A stretch of DNA of 59,177 bases. Origin: Candidatus Nitrosocosmicus sp. Lineage in GTDB: Archaea; Thermoproteota; Nitrososphaeria; Nitrososphaerales; Nitrososphaeraceae. The position numbers and the translations under genes are program-made. The stretch lies in the NCBI GenBank assembly GCA_025934495.1, contig JAICXY010000010.1, positions 1 to 59,177 on the forward strand, read 5' to 3'. The notes under the pieces are model-generated. The model did no database searches, had not been told where the DNA came from, and saw only the letters and a list, made by a program, of their open reading frames with translations. Every line of letters begins with the position of its first letter. The first letter of the stretch is position 1. Positions 40,948-49,832 of the stretch are shown here, in pieces.

Positions 40948-41147
40948 ACCGCTTTCATATATCCTACGCTTTTATATAATATTCTTATACATTCTGAATA
41001 TGTTCTATATTTGAATTTAACTTCTTGTACCTCCATGTCTTCGCTTAATTTTTCTTTGGAAGTATCGATCGAATACTTTTTACCAATATCATCTAAAATT
41101 CTATTTATAGACGAATTGTTATACGATTCAACGATTAGGCGGTTCAT
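40944..41147 (-). CDS. Hypothetical protein (67 residues)
   Basis: A short frame from an ATG with normal codon use (MNRLIVESYNNSSINRILDD, then SIDTSKEKLSEDMEVQEVKF, ending RILYKSVGYMKAV). It looks mixed helical and soluble, with no known motif. Convergent to the 52-residue zinc protein. It might be a real small protein, but only the tidy spacing supports it. Confidence 0.4.
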   Translation of the reverse strand: MNRLIVESYNNSSINRILDDIGKKYSIDTSKEKLSEDMEVQEVKFKYRTYSECIRILYKSVGYMKAV

Positions 41148-41770
41148 ATTATAATATGAATATGCTAGTATTTATTTAACTATCTCGTTCGGTTAGCACT
41201 ATTTTGAAAATAAATCGATTTGGATATCTTTTCCTGAAAGAACTGTTGATTTAAATTATTTCATCTAGATTGAAAGATTCTTGTATTCTTATCTGTTTTG
41301 TGCTATCAACTAATGGATACGTATTTGTAAGAATAATAATTCAATTCAAAATCAATTACGCATCTGCTTGGAACCTGGTGACGACCTAGCAACAGGATAA
41401 AGAATATAATTTGAAATTATGAACACGTATCATATATAATAAAAAGGTTATTCCATTTTTTATGGTTATATGTTATAATAGAAGAATATAGGAATATTTT
41501 GAAATTTTTGTGGCTTTACATTCTTTATGATGATACTTAATTGTTAAATTATTATTAACTCTTTTTCTCTCGAATATTTCTATATTATTATACCAGGTAT
41601 TTTTTATATTTGATAATTTTGTACAAATTTGATGGCATATTTTGCTGTATTGTTATTTTGTTATTTTGTTATTTTGCATGCCATAAAAAAAGCGAGTCAT
41701 AAAAATCCTAGTCATATGTTACTATTATTAAAGTAATATTTAAAATCGATTTTTGTATCATTATTTTTAT
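41148..41770. other. Intergenic region
   Basis: About 620 bases. It contains a locally GC-richer stretch at about 41358-41400 (CTTGGAACCTGGTGACGACC) that stands out from the AT-rich background and could be part of a small RNA, without a clear fold. It also has a 9-base direct repeat GTTATTTTG three times at about 41652-41678. No supported gene. Confidence 0.4.
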
Positions 41771-43180
41771 CTAGATGAATTCATTTATGTTTATATCTTC
41801 CAGGCCGGGAATTTTTGCTATTTCAAATCTCTCTTTATCTTTTAATATGGAAACGGTGGCATCTATTCCTAATTTAGTAGTTAAAAGGTTGATTTGATCG
41901 CTAGATGGATCCAGACTTGACCCTTTTGTATTGGTTATAATTATAATATCTTTATCTGCTTGAACTCGTGTGGAAACTGCGTATTCTACTTCCACGGGAT
42001 CTTCTGGGTTAATGTCATCATCAACAACTATGGCAATTTTTAACGAAGGATGTGCAGAAAATGCGGTAAGAATTGCATTTTTTGGTTCTCCTTCTAGTCT
42101 TTTTTTAATTTGAATTACTGCATTAAGCCAATTACTTCCACCGTCAGTTAAATATACTGACTTTGTTGTAGGGACTGTATTTTTGACATATCCAAATATT
42201 TTTGATTCGATAGGTAATCCCATCAATAATCTATGTTCTGTATATCCAGGTAAGATGTCATAATATATCGGATTGTCTCTATACCATATTTTGTTAATTT
42301 CAAAAATGGGTTGTTTTCTTTTAAAATCATATGTTCTTAGCATTTCTACCATCCATTCTTCAGCAAACTTATCGTGGAGTATTTTACCTTCAATAACTAT
42401 TTCACTATGTTTTGGTATCATTAGTCCTGCAAATTGATTTTTTGCTAATTCCAATTTTCCGTTCAATAGGTAATTCGCTATTGAAATCTCGTCAATACCA
42501 TGTGCAGCTTGATATGCTGCAGCTAAATTTACTGCAGGGTGAACCCCTATTACCACATTTATTTTTAAATCTTCTTTATGTTCTTTTGACTGAACAAAAC
42601 ATTTATGGAGGTGTCTTCCTTCTACCATCCTAATTGCCATTTCATTACTGTTTAATAATAACATGCGATGGGTAGATGAATTTTGATTTCCTGTTTCTTC
42701 ATCTTTTACATAAATTATGGATGAGGTTATGAATGGTCCTGCATCTTTTTCAAAATGAGTTATTATGGGAAGATCGAATAAATTTTTAGAACTATTTTTA
42801 CAAAAAGGTGCATCAGATGATATTTTTATTGGATAATTTTCTTTATTTATTGATGCAAAATTGGAAAAATCAATTTTACCATGTTCACTATTTGTTTTAA
42901 TCCCGTAGAAAAATCTATTTCTTGTCCCTAAAATATTTGAAACAACCTTGAAATTTGAACCTTCTACATCGGTAAATAGAATTGCTTCTTTTTTATCGAG
43001 CTTGGCTATTATCGATGCCAATTGAAATTTTTTATTTACTTTTTTATCTATAATTAACAATTCATTTTTGTTTTCTAAAATTGATAAAAAGTCTCTGAGA
43101 TTATAATCGTTATTATTTTTATCATCATTATGTGTGAAAAATTTTCTTTTATTTGTTGTTTCTTCTTTATTTTTGCTCAT
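41771..43180 (-). CDS. UbiD-family (prenylated-FMN) decarboxylase
   Basis: A 469-residue enzyme expected to use prenylated FMN for reversible decarboxylation of an unsaturated or aromatic acid. Supporting blocks are FDLPIITHFEKDAGPFITSSIIYVKDEETG, NEMAIRMVEGRHLHKC (cofactor/metal region), VVIGVHPAVNLAAAYQAAHGIDE and VVDDDINPEDPVEVEYAVSTRVQADKDIII, the family's conserved acidic/Arg ending. Length is normal. In archaea one UbiD homologue decarboxylates trans-anhydromevalonate phosphate in isoprenoid synthesis, a possible role here. Its start overlaps the upstream 116-residue gene by 14 bases, so the two are probably co-transcribed. Confidence 0.9.
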   Translation of the reverse strand: MSKNKEETTNKRKFFTHNDDKNNNDYNLRDFLSILENKNELLIIDKKVNKKFQLASIIAKLDKKEAILFTDVEGSNFKVVSNILGTRNRFFYGIKTNSEHGKIDFSNFASINKENYPIKISSDAPFCKNSSKNLFDLPIITHFEKDAGPFITSSIIYVKDEETGNQNSSTHRMLLLNSNEMAIRMVEGRHLHKCFVQSKEHKEDLKINVVIGVHPAVNLAAAYQAAHGIDEISIANYLLNGKLELAKNQFAGLMIPKHSEIVIEGKILHDKFAEEWMVEMLRTYDFKRKQPIFEINKIWYRDNPIYYDILPGYTEHRLLMGLPIESKIFGYVKNTVPTTKSVYLTDGGSNWLNAVIQIKKRLEGEPKNAILTAFSAHPSLKIAIVVDDDINPEDPVEVEYAVSTRVQADKDIIIITNTKGSSLDPSSDQINLLTTKLGIDATVSILKDKERFEIAKIPGLEDININEFI

Positions 43181-43517
43181 CTTTCTTTTCCTCTATTGCA
43201 ATTAATATTCTGTCATTAATTGTCTTCATATCTTCATATTGTAATTTATTTTTTGTAAAAAGTGATAAAATACAAATTCCATTTATCATTAATGAAATTC
43301 TTCTTGATAAAGTATCTATGAATAGTTGGTCATTTTTATCATGTATTACTTTAGCTGTGTTTGTTTGGTTGGTTGTTGCTAAAGATACTGAAATAGATCC
43401 TATTCTTAATTTCTCTTCTGAAATTGAAATAAAGTATCCGTTATCAAATTCTAATACATCAAACAGGAATTTTCTTTTTGAAATGCTTGAAATTATTTCA
43501 ATTTGATCCCTCATCAA
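43167..43517 (-). CDS. Small protein, possibly PAC3/PAC4-like proteasome assembly chaperone
   Basis: A 116-residue soluble protein overlapping the start of the UbiD gene by 14 bases, so translationally coupled. The pattern KFLFDVLEFDNGYFISISEE..RIGSISVSLATT.., a central Leu/Ile-rich helix DTLSRRISLMINGICILSL and a final helix NDRILIAIEEKK recalls the small alpha/beta PAC4-type chaperone fold. This is a pattern-based inference only. A frame on the opposite strand (43153-43506) covers the same bases but lacks coding character. It is transcribed away from the palindrome at 43565. Confidence 0.6.
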   Translation of the reverse strand: MMRDQIEIISSISKRKFLFDVLEFDNGYFISISEEKLRIGSISVSLATTNQTNTAKVIHDKNDQLFIDTLSRRISLMINGICILSLFTKNKLQYEDMKTINDRILIAIEEKKDEQK

Positions 43518-43564
43518 TATATCTGATTTGATTGATTGAAATCTATATTAATATTGTTAGAAAA

Positions 43565-43600
43565 TTTTTTTAAATCTATATATATATAGATTTAAAAAAA
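43565..43600. promoter_or_regulatory. 36-bp perfect palindrome (operator or promoter)
   Basis: A run of 7 T, AAATCTATATATATATAGATTT in two symmetric halves, and a run of 7 A form a perfect 36-base palindrome centred between 43582 and 43583. It ends 6 bases before the ATG of the 57-residue RHH-like gene and 47 bases from the start of the oppositely transcribed 116-residue gene. The TA-rich core could serve as a TATA element for both directions and as a binding site for a dimeric regulator. Confidence 0.7.
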
Positions 43601-43606
43601 CTTGTT

Positions 43607-43780
43607 ATGAAATCATTAAAAATAGATGAAATTACGTACAAAAGATTAAACTCTTTATTAACCGATTTTATAGATTTGAAGAAACAAGATCTAGATATGA
43701 ATGACCTTTTAAATGAATTGATTGATAATTACCAGGAAACAATTTGGGGTACGATTGGTGCAAATGCTGGAGGTGGTTAA
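43607..43780 (+). CDS. 57-residue RHH-like protein with C-terminal Gly-Gly-Gly
   Basis: The product begins MKSLKIDEITYKRLNSLL and continues LDMNDLLNELIDNYQETIWG. A short strand (KSLKID) followed by two helices fits a ribbon-helix-helix (CopG/Arc-like) DNA-binding dimer. The C-terminus, TIGANAGGG, ends in three glycines. The gene lies 6 bases behind a perfect palindrome, so autoregulation is plausible. It precedes mre11 by 78 bases on the same strand and could be co-transcribed with mre11-rad50. Function otherwise unknown. Confidence 0.65.
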   Translation: MKSLKIDEITYKRLNSLLTDFIDLKKQDLDMNDLLNELIDNYQETIWGTIGANAGGG

Positions 43781-43858
43781 TATTTTATTATTCTACACGA
43801 TTATTTTTCTTTTATTTTAGTAAATACATAAAACACTGTTTTTTTATATTAGTATTGG

Positions 43859-45082
43859 TTGCTTGTCTCTCATATTTCTGATATTCATTTAGGTTATGCT
43901 CAATTTAATATACAAGATCGTGAAGAAGATCTTTATGATGTATTTGAAGAATCTATTGATAAATCTATCCATGAACATGTTGAAGCAATAATCTTTGCTG
44001 GGGATATTTTTCACAATCCTAGACCAAATGGTGCTGCAATTATAAAGCTAGCACGTGAATTAAAAAAATTAAAGGAAAGATCTATTCCGGTTTTTTTTAT
44101 CCTGGGTGAGCATGATATAAGTAGAACTAATGATGTACCACTTCTATTCTTATTTCATAATTTGGGGTTAGCTAAAAGACTTACTCCATACTCGCCTGTT
44201 CAACTAAAAGATCTTTTAATATATGGTTTCAATAAGGAACGGCGATCTAATGTTGATAATGGGTTACTCAAGCCATTTAAAAAATTAGAAAAAATTATAA
44301 AAACTGACGAAAATAAAAATAAAAAGAAAATTCTTGTTCTACATCAGGGTTTAAGCGATTTTAATAAATTTGCTGGAGAAATTTTTGCAAGCGAGTTGCC
44401 TTTAGGATTTAATTATTATGCAATGGGTCATTATCATGATCATATCCAAAAAAGTTTTTCTGAACTTGGAGGTAGTTTGGTTGCTTATCCTGGATCACTT
44501 GATCTAGGGCATAATGAATCTATCTCTGAGGTAGAAAAAGGGTTTTTGCTGGTTGATCTATCACCTAGTCCTGAACACGTCACTACTCATTGGATTAAAA
44601 TGGAAAAAAGAAGACTTCAACTAAGTCATTCGCTAAACTATGATGATTTGGATAAATATGTGCAGTATCTTTTAGATCTTTCAAGTAAATATCAAAAAAA
44701 ACCGATTATTGAATTAAAATTGACCGGATCCGAAATAGATCCTAAAATACTGTCTGGCGAACTATCTCGATTAAATGAACACTTTTTGTATTATACTTGG
44801 AGTATATTTGATAAAGAATCTGTATCTGGATATTCTTATGATTATGCAAATGATTTTAATATAGATAAAGAGCTTTCAAAATTGATTTTAAATACACTTA
44901 AATCCGAAAAATTGACGAGTCTATCGTTAGATCTTATCCAGATGATAAATAATGGGGAGAAACACCTTAATGATACAAATGTTAATAAAGATAGAAGCAA
45001 GAAAATTGCTGATTATCTTTGGAAATTTTATGAAAATTCTAAAAAGAATTATCAGAGCAAGGGCGTTGATAACCTGAATTGA
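43859..45082 (+). CDS. mre11: DNA double-strand break repair nuclease Mre11
   Basis: A 407-residue manganese-dependent nuclease that acts with Rad50 in processing broken DNA ends. The phosphoesterase motifs are all present: SHISDIHLG, IIFAGDIFHNPRP, FFILGEHDI (the His of the GNHD-type motif is kept, Asn replaced by Glu), LVLHQGLSD and MGHYHDHI with AYPGSLDLGH. The C-terminal part (about 270-407) would hold the Rad50-contacting helices. The start is TTG 43859, giving MLVSHISDIHLG; no ATG lies closer. Its TGA stop overlaps the TTG start of rad50 by 4 bases, so the two are one translation unit. Confidence 0.93.
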   Translation: MLVSHISDIHLGYAQFNIQDREEDLYDVFEESIDKSIHEHVEAIIFAGDIFHNPRPNGAAIIKLARELKKLKERSIPVFFILGEHDISRTNDVPLLFLFHNLGLAKRLTPYSPVQLKDLLIYGFNKERRSNVDNGLLKPFKKLEKIIKTDENKNKKKILVLHQGLSDFNKFAGEIFASELPLGFNYYAMGHYHDHIQKSFSELGGSLVAYPGSLDLGHNESISEVEKGFLLVDLSPSPEHVTTHWIKMEKRRLQLSHSLNYDDLDKYVQYLLDLSSKYQKKPIIELKLTGSEIDPKILSGELSRLNEHFLYYTWSIFDKESVSGYSYDYANDFNIDKELSKLILNTLKSEKLTSLSLDLIQMINNGEKHLNDTNVNKDRSKKIADYLWKFYENSKKNYQSKGVDNLN

Positions 45083-47226
45083 TAAAAAAATTGATTTTAA
45101 AAAACTTTTTATCTCATAAGAATACTCAACTTAAATTTAACCCTGGTATAACCGTATTTGTAGGACATAATGGATCAGGAAAATCTAGTATTATAGATTC
45201 AATCACATTTGCATTTTTTAATGAACATACACGAAAATCTAATAGAAATTTGGCGACTAAGGGTATAGATCAAACAATATCTGATGAATCTGGATCATTT
45301 GTTGTCATGGATTTTTCTGTTGGATCTATAGATTATAAAATTCATAGGCAAATAAATAACACAGGTCAACTTGTATCTGTTAAATTAGAACAGCTTACAC
45401 AAAATATTCAAGTGGATAAAAATGAAAAAAATGAATTTATTTATCGACCAGTAATTTCTGGCGAACGAAAACAGCTTGGAGAGTCAGTTATAAGTGAAAT
45501 CGAAAAGATACTAGATATAGATTATAAAAAATTACAGATTGCAAGTATAATTCAACAAGGCGAAATCAATAAAATAATTGATTCTCAACCTAGAGAATTT
45601 AAAGAATTGTTAAATAATATGATGGGTTTAGACAGACTGGATACATCTTTTGCTTATATGCATTCTGCTATAGATGATTTTAGAAAGTTATTAAGAGAAA
45701 AGACTGGGGGTTATGATGATAACCATATAAAAATATTGATTACTAAAGTAGAAGAAAATAAAAATAAAATTTTAAAATCAAGAATGTCTCTTGATAGAAC
45801 CTATGATATTCTTTATAAAAGATCAAATGATATCAAAGAAATAGAAAAAGAGATCGAAGATTTGGAGCCAAAAATATCTAAACAGCAGGAAATGAAAACA
45901 TTGGAAACTACACTATTACATTATTTAAAGGAAAAAACAGTTTCTTTAAAAAGTGATATTGAAAAAACAAAAAAGATACTTTTTGAGGTAAAGAATGCTT
46001 TTTCTATATTGAAAAATAAAGAAGAAGTTTATATAACTTTACAGATGGTTCATTCTGAGAAAGAAGAATTAAATAAAAATATGAATGAAATAGAATGGGA
46101 AATTGGAAAACTAAATGGTTTTACAGAATGTGCAAAAAAAATTCAAATAACTGATGGAAAATGTCCTGTGTGTAATTCAAAAATAACTATGATAAATGAT
46201 ATGTTTGATATATCTCATATTAAAAAAGAATTAGATAAAAAACAAAAAGAAAAGACATCGATTGCATCTGAATTGACCAAGTTAAATACAGAAGAACTCG
46301 ATTTAAAGAAAAAAGAAAAAAGTATCATCTCTTCAGAAAAGATATTGTCATCTTATGATATTCCTTTGAATTACAATATGAATGAGCTTGAGGATAAAAT
46401 ATTATCTTTAAATAAAGATTATCAAATTCTTTTTAAATTAAATTTTAATAATTTTGGAAATGCTGATCTGTTACTTTATAAAGTTGATGATTATTCTACA
46501 AATCTAATTGATACTATAATTAATATGAAAAAAGATCTTGTTGATATCGATATAAACGTACTTAAACAAAAGAAAATCATCAAAAACAAATTAACATCCG
46601 AATATATTGATATCCAAAATCAAAAAGCAATTTTGGAAAATACTATCTCTGATTTAGAAATTGAGATAGTCGAATTTGAAAAATTGGTATCCGAGCTTTA
46701 TTCAGCTTCTAATTTTATTTCTGAACTTGAAAAAATTAGATCAATGGTTTTCAATAGGGATGGGGTAGTAAGTTCTAGTTTAAGGACTTGGGCATTAAAT
46801 TTGATATCTAATAAATCGTCTGATTATATTAATACTTTTAATGTTGGTATATCTAAAATATCTTTGATAGAAAAACCCCGTGAAATAAAGGTTTTATGTT
46901 ATGGTAGACGAGGAGAAATTGATATAATTTCTTTAAGCGGAGGTGAAAAAGTAGCTGTATCTTTGGCATTAAGAATGGGCATAGCTTATTTAATGGGCTC
47001 TTCAAAAATTGATTTTATTGTTTTAGATGAACCCACTTCTAATTTGGATGAAGAGCGTAGGCGTTCCTTTGTGAAGATAATTTCGAATGTGTTTAACAAA
47101 GGTGTTGGACCTTTATCTCAAATGATAATCATTACTCATGATGAGGAAATATTTGAAAATTCTGAAATAGAACAAATATATAAGTTTTCTATGAGTGATA
47201 AGGGATCTATAGTATCTTCTGTTTAA
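45079..47226 (+). CDS. rad50: DNA double-strand break repair ATPase Rad50
   Basis: A 715-residue SMC-like ATPase, Mre11's partner. Walker A is VGHNGSGKSSIIDSI near residues 29-43 and the Q-loop region follows (ASIIQQGEINKI). Long coiled-coil arms flank a zinc hook, GKCPVCNSKI near residue 360. The ABC signature LSGGEKVAVSLALRMG, Walker B FIVLDEPTSNLDE and switch His IIITHDEEIF lie in the last 100 residues. The arms are short compared with the ~850-900 residues of many archaeal Rad50 proteins, but every functional motif is present. Start TTG 45079 overlaps mre11. Confidence 0.94.
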   Translation: MIKKLILKNFLSHKNTQLKFNPGITVFVGHNGSGKSSIIDSITFAFFNEHTRKSNRNLATKGIDQTISDESGSFVVMDFSVGSIDYKIHRQINNTGQLVSVKLEQLTQNIQVDKNEKNEFIYRPVISGERKQLGESVISEIEKILDIDYKKLQIASIIQQGEINKIIDSQPREFKELLNNMMGLDRLDTSFAYMHSAIDDFRKLLREKTGGYDDNHIKILITKVEENKNKILKSRMSLDRTYDILYKRSNDIKEIEKEIEDLEPKISKQQEMKTLETTLLHYLKEKTVSLKSDIEKTKKILFEVKNAFSILKNKEEVYITLQMVHSEKEELNKNMNEIEWEIGKLNGFTECAKKIQITDGKCPVCNSKITMINDMFDISHIKKELDKKQKEKTSIASELTKLNTEELDLKKKEKSIISSEKILSSYDIPLNYNMNELEDKILSLNKDYQILFKLNFNNFGNADLLLYKVDDYSTNLIDTIINMKKDLVDIDINVLKQKKIIKNKLTSEYIDIQNQKAILENTISDLEIEIVEFEKLVSELYSASNFISELEKIRSMVFNRDGVVSSSLRTWALNLISNKSSDYINTFNVGISKISLIEKPREIKVLCYGRRGEIDIISLSGGEKVAVSLALRMGIAYLMGSSKIDFIVLDEPTSNLDEERRRSFVKIISNVFNKGVGPLSQMIIITHDEEIFENSEIEQIYKFSMSDKGSIVSSV

Positions 47227-47299
47227 CATCTTTTTATATTTTAGTTTTTTGGAAAAGTTTAATATTGTTTTATATTTAAATATAATTGATAAAACTACT

Positions 47300-47584
47300 A
47301 TGAGGTTATCTCGTTTACCTAGGGAGGCAAGAAGAACTAGAAAGCCAAAACAGCCAAATTGGGTAAAATATCCAAAAAAATCCATTTGGATTCAGTGTAC
47401 TTATCATAAATGCAATCATTGCTGGCAATATTCTGGAGGTAAAAATTGGGCGGAATGTCCTATATGTCATACTAGCAGCAAGGTATCTACCGCAAAGAAA
47501 TCTTATAATTTTAGCAAGGTATCTACCGCAAAGAAATCTTATACTATAAATAACGATTATGATGAAAAATTTATAATGGATTAG
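47300..47584 (+). CDS. Small zinc-ribbon protein with tandem repeat
   Basis: Starting at ATG 47300 gives a 94-residue basic protein: MRLSRLPREARRTRKPKQPN, then a zinc ribbon with CTYHKCNHC and CPIC. Two tandem 12-residue units follow (SKVSTAKKSYNF, SKVSTAKKSYTI), encoded by a 36-base duplication (47477-47512, second copy from 47513). An upstream in-frame ATG at 47249 would add 17 residues that look unlike protein. The basic N-terminus suggests nucleic-acid binding. It follows rad50 by about 75 bases. Its end overlaps the convergent gene 47581-47868 by 4 bases. Confidence 0.65.
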   Translation: MRLSRLPREARRTRKPKQPNWVKYPKKSIWIQCTYHKCNHCWQYSGGKNWAECPICHTSSKVSTAKKSYNFSKVSTAKKSYTINNDYDEKFIMD

Positions 47585-47868
47585 TTATTTGCTACTGAAT
47601 GGGTACCTATAAAATATTCGTTCTCCTCTTCGGCCAATAATAATTCAATAGTAGTATTATTATTAATCTGATTGGTTGGATTTAGTTTTTCTAAATCGTT
47701 AAAAATAATTAATGTTTTATTGATATTGTATTTTTTTGGAATTGTTTGAAGAAAAAAATTTAGCGTGTATATATCCTGAAATTCTTCTTCAATTATCACT
47801 TTTAAATGTTCATCAAATAGTTTTAGGTTTATCTGTCTTTTACTTTTTGTTATTAAAGCAACGTTCAT
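47581..47868 (-). CDS. Hypothetical protein downstream of herA (95 residues)
   Basis: A soluble alpha/beta-looking protein (MNVALITKSKRQINLKLFDE.., TLIIFNDLEKLNPTN.., IELLLAEEENEYFIGTHSV). It follows herA on the same strand with a 49-base gap and is probably co-transcribed. It shares nothing recognisable with NurA, the usual HerA partner, and is far too short for that. The function is unknown; a HerA-linked role is a guess from position. Confidence 0.55.
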   Translation of the reverse strand: MNVALITKSKRQINLKLFDEHLKVIIEEEFQDIYTLNFFLQTIPKKYNINKTLIIFNDLEKLNPTNQINNNTTIELLLAEEENEYFIGTHSVANN

Positions 47869-47917
47869 TAATTGAAAAAATAGGAATATTCAATTTATAT
47901 TTTTAAAAGACTGTTTC

Positions 47918-49504
47918 TCAATCTATGTATTCTTCTCTGATGTATGATTGGGTATCTTCTACTGATAATTCTTTATTTATTGAATTGTTTTTCCACTCTT
48001 TGACTGGTTCTGGGTCCTTTCCCATTGTTCTTTCTTTGATTTCATCTATTTTTATAAATGAAGGCAAGTTTACCCATTGACCTACAAAAAGAGCCTCTCC
48101 TGGATTTAATGAAGGTAGTTGTTCTATAATTTTCTCATTAATAGCTTCGCTAGCCGAACCTATCTGAGATTGATCCTCCTGCTGGACTATTTTCATTATT
48201 GATAAAGAACCCATTTGACTTAAAACGTTAGGATCTAGTGACCTTGGCCTCTGAGAAACTATTATCAGACCTACACCAAATTTTCTACCTTCTCTAGCTA
48301 CTTTTGATGCAATATATTTTGTATCTGTATTTTCATTTTTTGGAATAAAAACATGGGCTTCTTCTATCACTACAATAACTGGACTATGAAATAGAATTTG
48401 ATTTTCTTGATTGTTTTTTAACTTTAATCTCTGACTCTTTGATAGTTTTCTTTGATACAAAATTGACTCTAAATAAAAAGCAATTGCTACATTAGCTTGC
48501 TTTTCTGTGAACTCGATTAAATTAATAATATTTACCTTGCCTTCTCGAATATGTGAAACTGGATCTGAAGAATCAGGGATTAAAATACTGTCAAATCTTC
48601 TTCTGGCTTCTTTTATTTTATCTAATATTCTTTCAGCAGAAGTTGTAAATCTTTTTTCTTTGAAACCTATTTCTTTAATATTATTTTCTAAGAAATCCCA
48701 AAAATTGTCTTCTGTTTTTTTCTTTAAATCATCGTTATCAAATGCTTTTAATAATATTGTATTTTGAATATCTGCATTGTCTCTTACTTCTATCACTTCG
48801 GCAAACTTTTCTGCAGTGAGCAGCCTTGGATTTATTTGTGCTTGAACAAAATTAATGTTTTCACCCTCTAGAAAGCGATATTCATCATGATAGTCAAAAA
48901 TAACCATTGTTCCTGGAATTTCTGATATAGATTTAGCTATTATGCTGACCAGATTACTTTTTCCCATCCCTGTCATAGCTAAAATTCCTAAATGCCTTGT
49001 AGTTAGTTTATTAATGTTTATCTTGGCATTTACCTGATTATTGCGTAATAGTGTTCCTATTTTTAACCATGATTCGTCCTCGGGATTGAATATTTCTTTA
49101 AGATCGTTTTTATCTGCTTTATAAACTTCAGTTCCTGGCAATGGTGGTATTTCTGGTAATATTACTTTGGATTGCTTTAATAAATTCAGTAAACCTAAAA
49201 TCTTAACATTTACCTTGAAACTTTTATCTCTTTTATTTATTTCTGCAACAATTTTACTTTCTAAAGCTTCTTGATAGTTTGAAATATCTTCTAATGCATC
49301 GCTTTTAATAAAACATGATTCTACCACACCTAGAATTTTTTTCTTATCGTTGTTTGTTATTATTATGTATTCTCCGAGGCCTACAGGTTCTTTCCCTTCA
49401 AAAATAACGTAACCAGATTGTGTAACCCCAATGACTACTCCTAAAATATCTTTGTAAACTGCTAACTGTGGTTTGTAAGATGAAGGGTCTGAACTTTCAA
49501 GCAT
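47918..49504 (-). CDS. herA: HerA helicase-translocase
   Basis: A 528-residue hexameric ATPase that pumps DNA during end resection with NurA and Mre11-Rad50. An N-terminal HAS-barrel (about 1-120) precedes the RecA-like core. Walker A is LAMTGMGKSNLVS near 175-186, followed by GTMVIFDYHDEYRFL. Walker B is VIVVIEEAHVFIP. Next come EGRKFGVGLIIVSQRPRSLDP and the arginine-bearing sensor region. A C-terminal extension (ERTMGKDPEPVKEWKNNSIN) is typical. It is convergent with mre11-rad50 instead of in the same operon as in many archaea, and no nurA is in the window. Confidence 0.93.
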   Translation of the reverse strand: MLESSDPSSYKPQLAVYKDILGVVIGVTQSGYVIFEGKEPVGLGEYIIITNNDKKKILGVVESCFIKSDALEDISNYQEALESKIVAEINKRDKSFKVNVKILGLLNLLKQSKVILPEIPPLPGTEVYKADKNDLKEIFNPEDESWLKIGTLLRNNQVNAKININKLTTRHLGILAMTGMGKSNLVSIIAKSISEIPGTMVIFDYHDEYRFLEGENINFVQAQINPRLLTAEKFAEVIEVRDNADIQNTILLKAFDNDDLKKKTEDNFWDFLENNIKEIGFKEKRFTTSAERILDKIKEARRRFDSILIPDSSDPVSHIREGKVNIINLIEFTEKQANVAIAFYLESILYQRKLSKSQRLKLKNNQENQILFHSPVIVVIEEAHVFIPKNENTDTKYIASKVAREGRKFGVGLIIVSQRPRSLDPNVLSQMGSLSIMKIVQQEDQSQIGSASEAINEKIIEQLPSLNPGEALFVGQWVNLPSFIKIDEIKERTMGKDPEPVKEWKNNSINKELSVEDTQSYIREEYID

Positions 49505-49832
49505 ATACTTGATATTGTATTCTAGTTTTATTATATTTACTGTTAGACAAGTTATAAAAAACAGTTATGTACAGACATATCTCTATATCTGTTTATTTGC
49601 GATGAAAGAAAAATTGTTGATGTTATAAATATTCTAAAAAGAATTGGGAATAAATATTTGACCTATCTAATTTATTTTTATTTGATTTGAATATTTTGTG
49701 ATACTGTAGACTTATGATATTAAATAAAATGTGATGAATCCATTCTTATGTTGTATTATTATTTTTCTATTTTATTGTCAAATTTATATAGTTTTTATTC
49801 CTTTGTTTAGTTAGTGTTATTGTGATTAAAAA

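Noticed and set aside
41358-41400. GC-richer patch as a structured RNA
   Set aside because: Only a weak 4-base pairing could be drawn; kept as a remark in the intergenic entry.
43153-43506. 117-codon plus-strand frame opposite the 116-residue gene
   Set aside because: Mostly hydrophobic shadow; the minus-strand frame overlaps UbiD as an operon partner and has better amino-acid composition.
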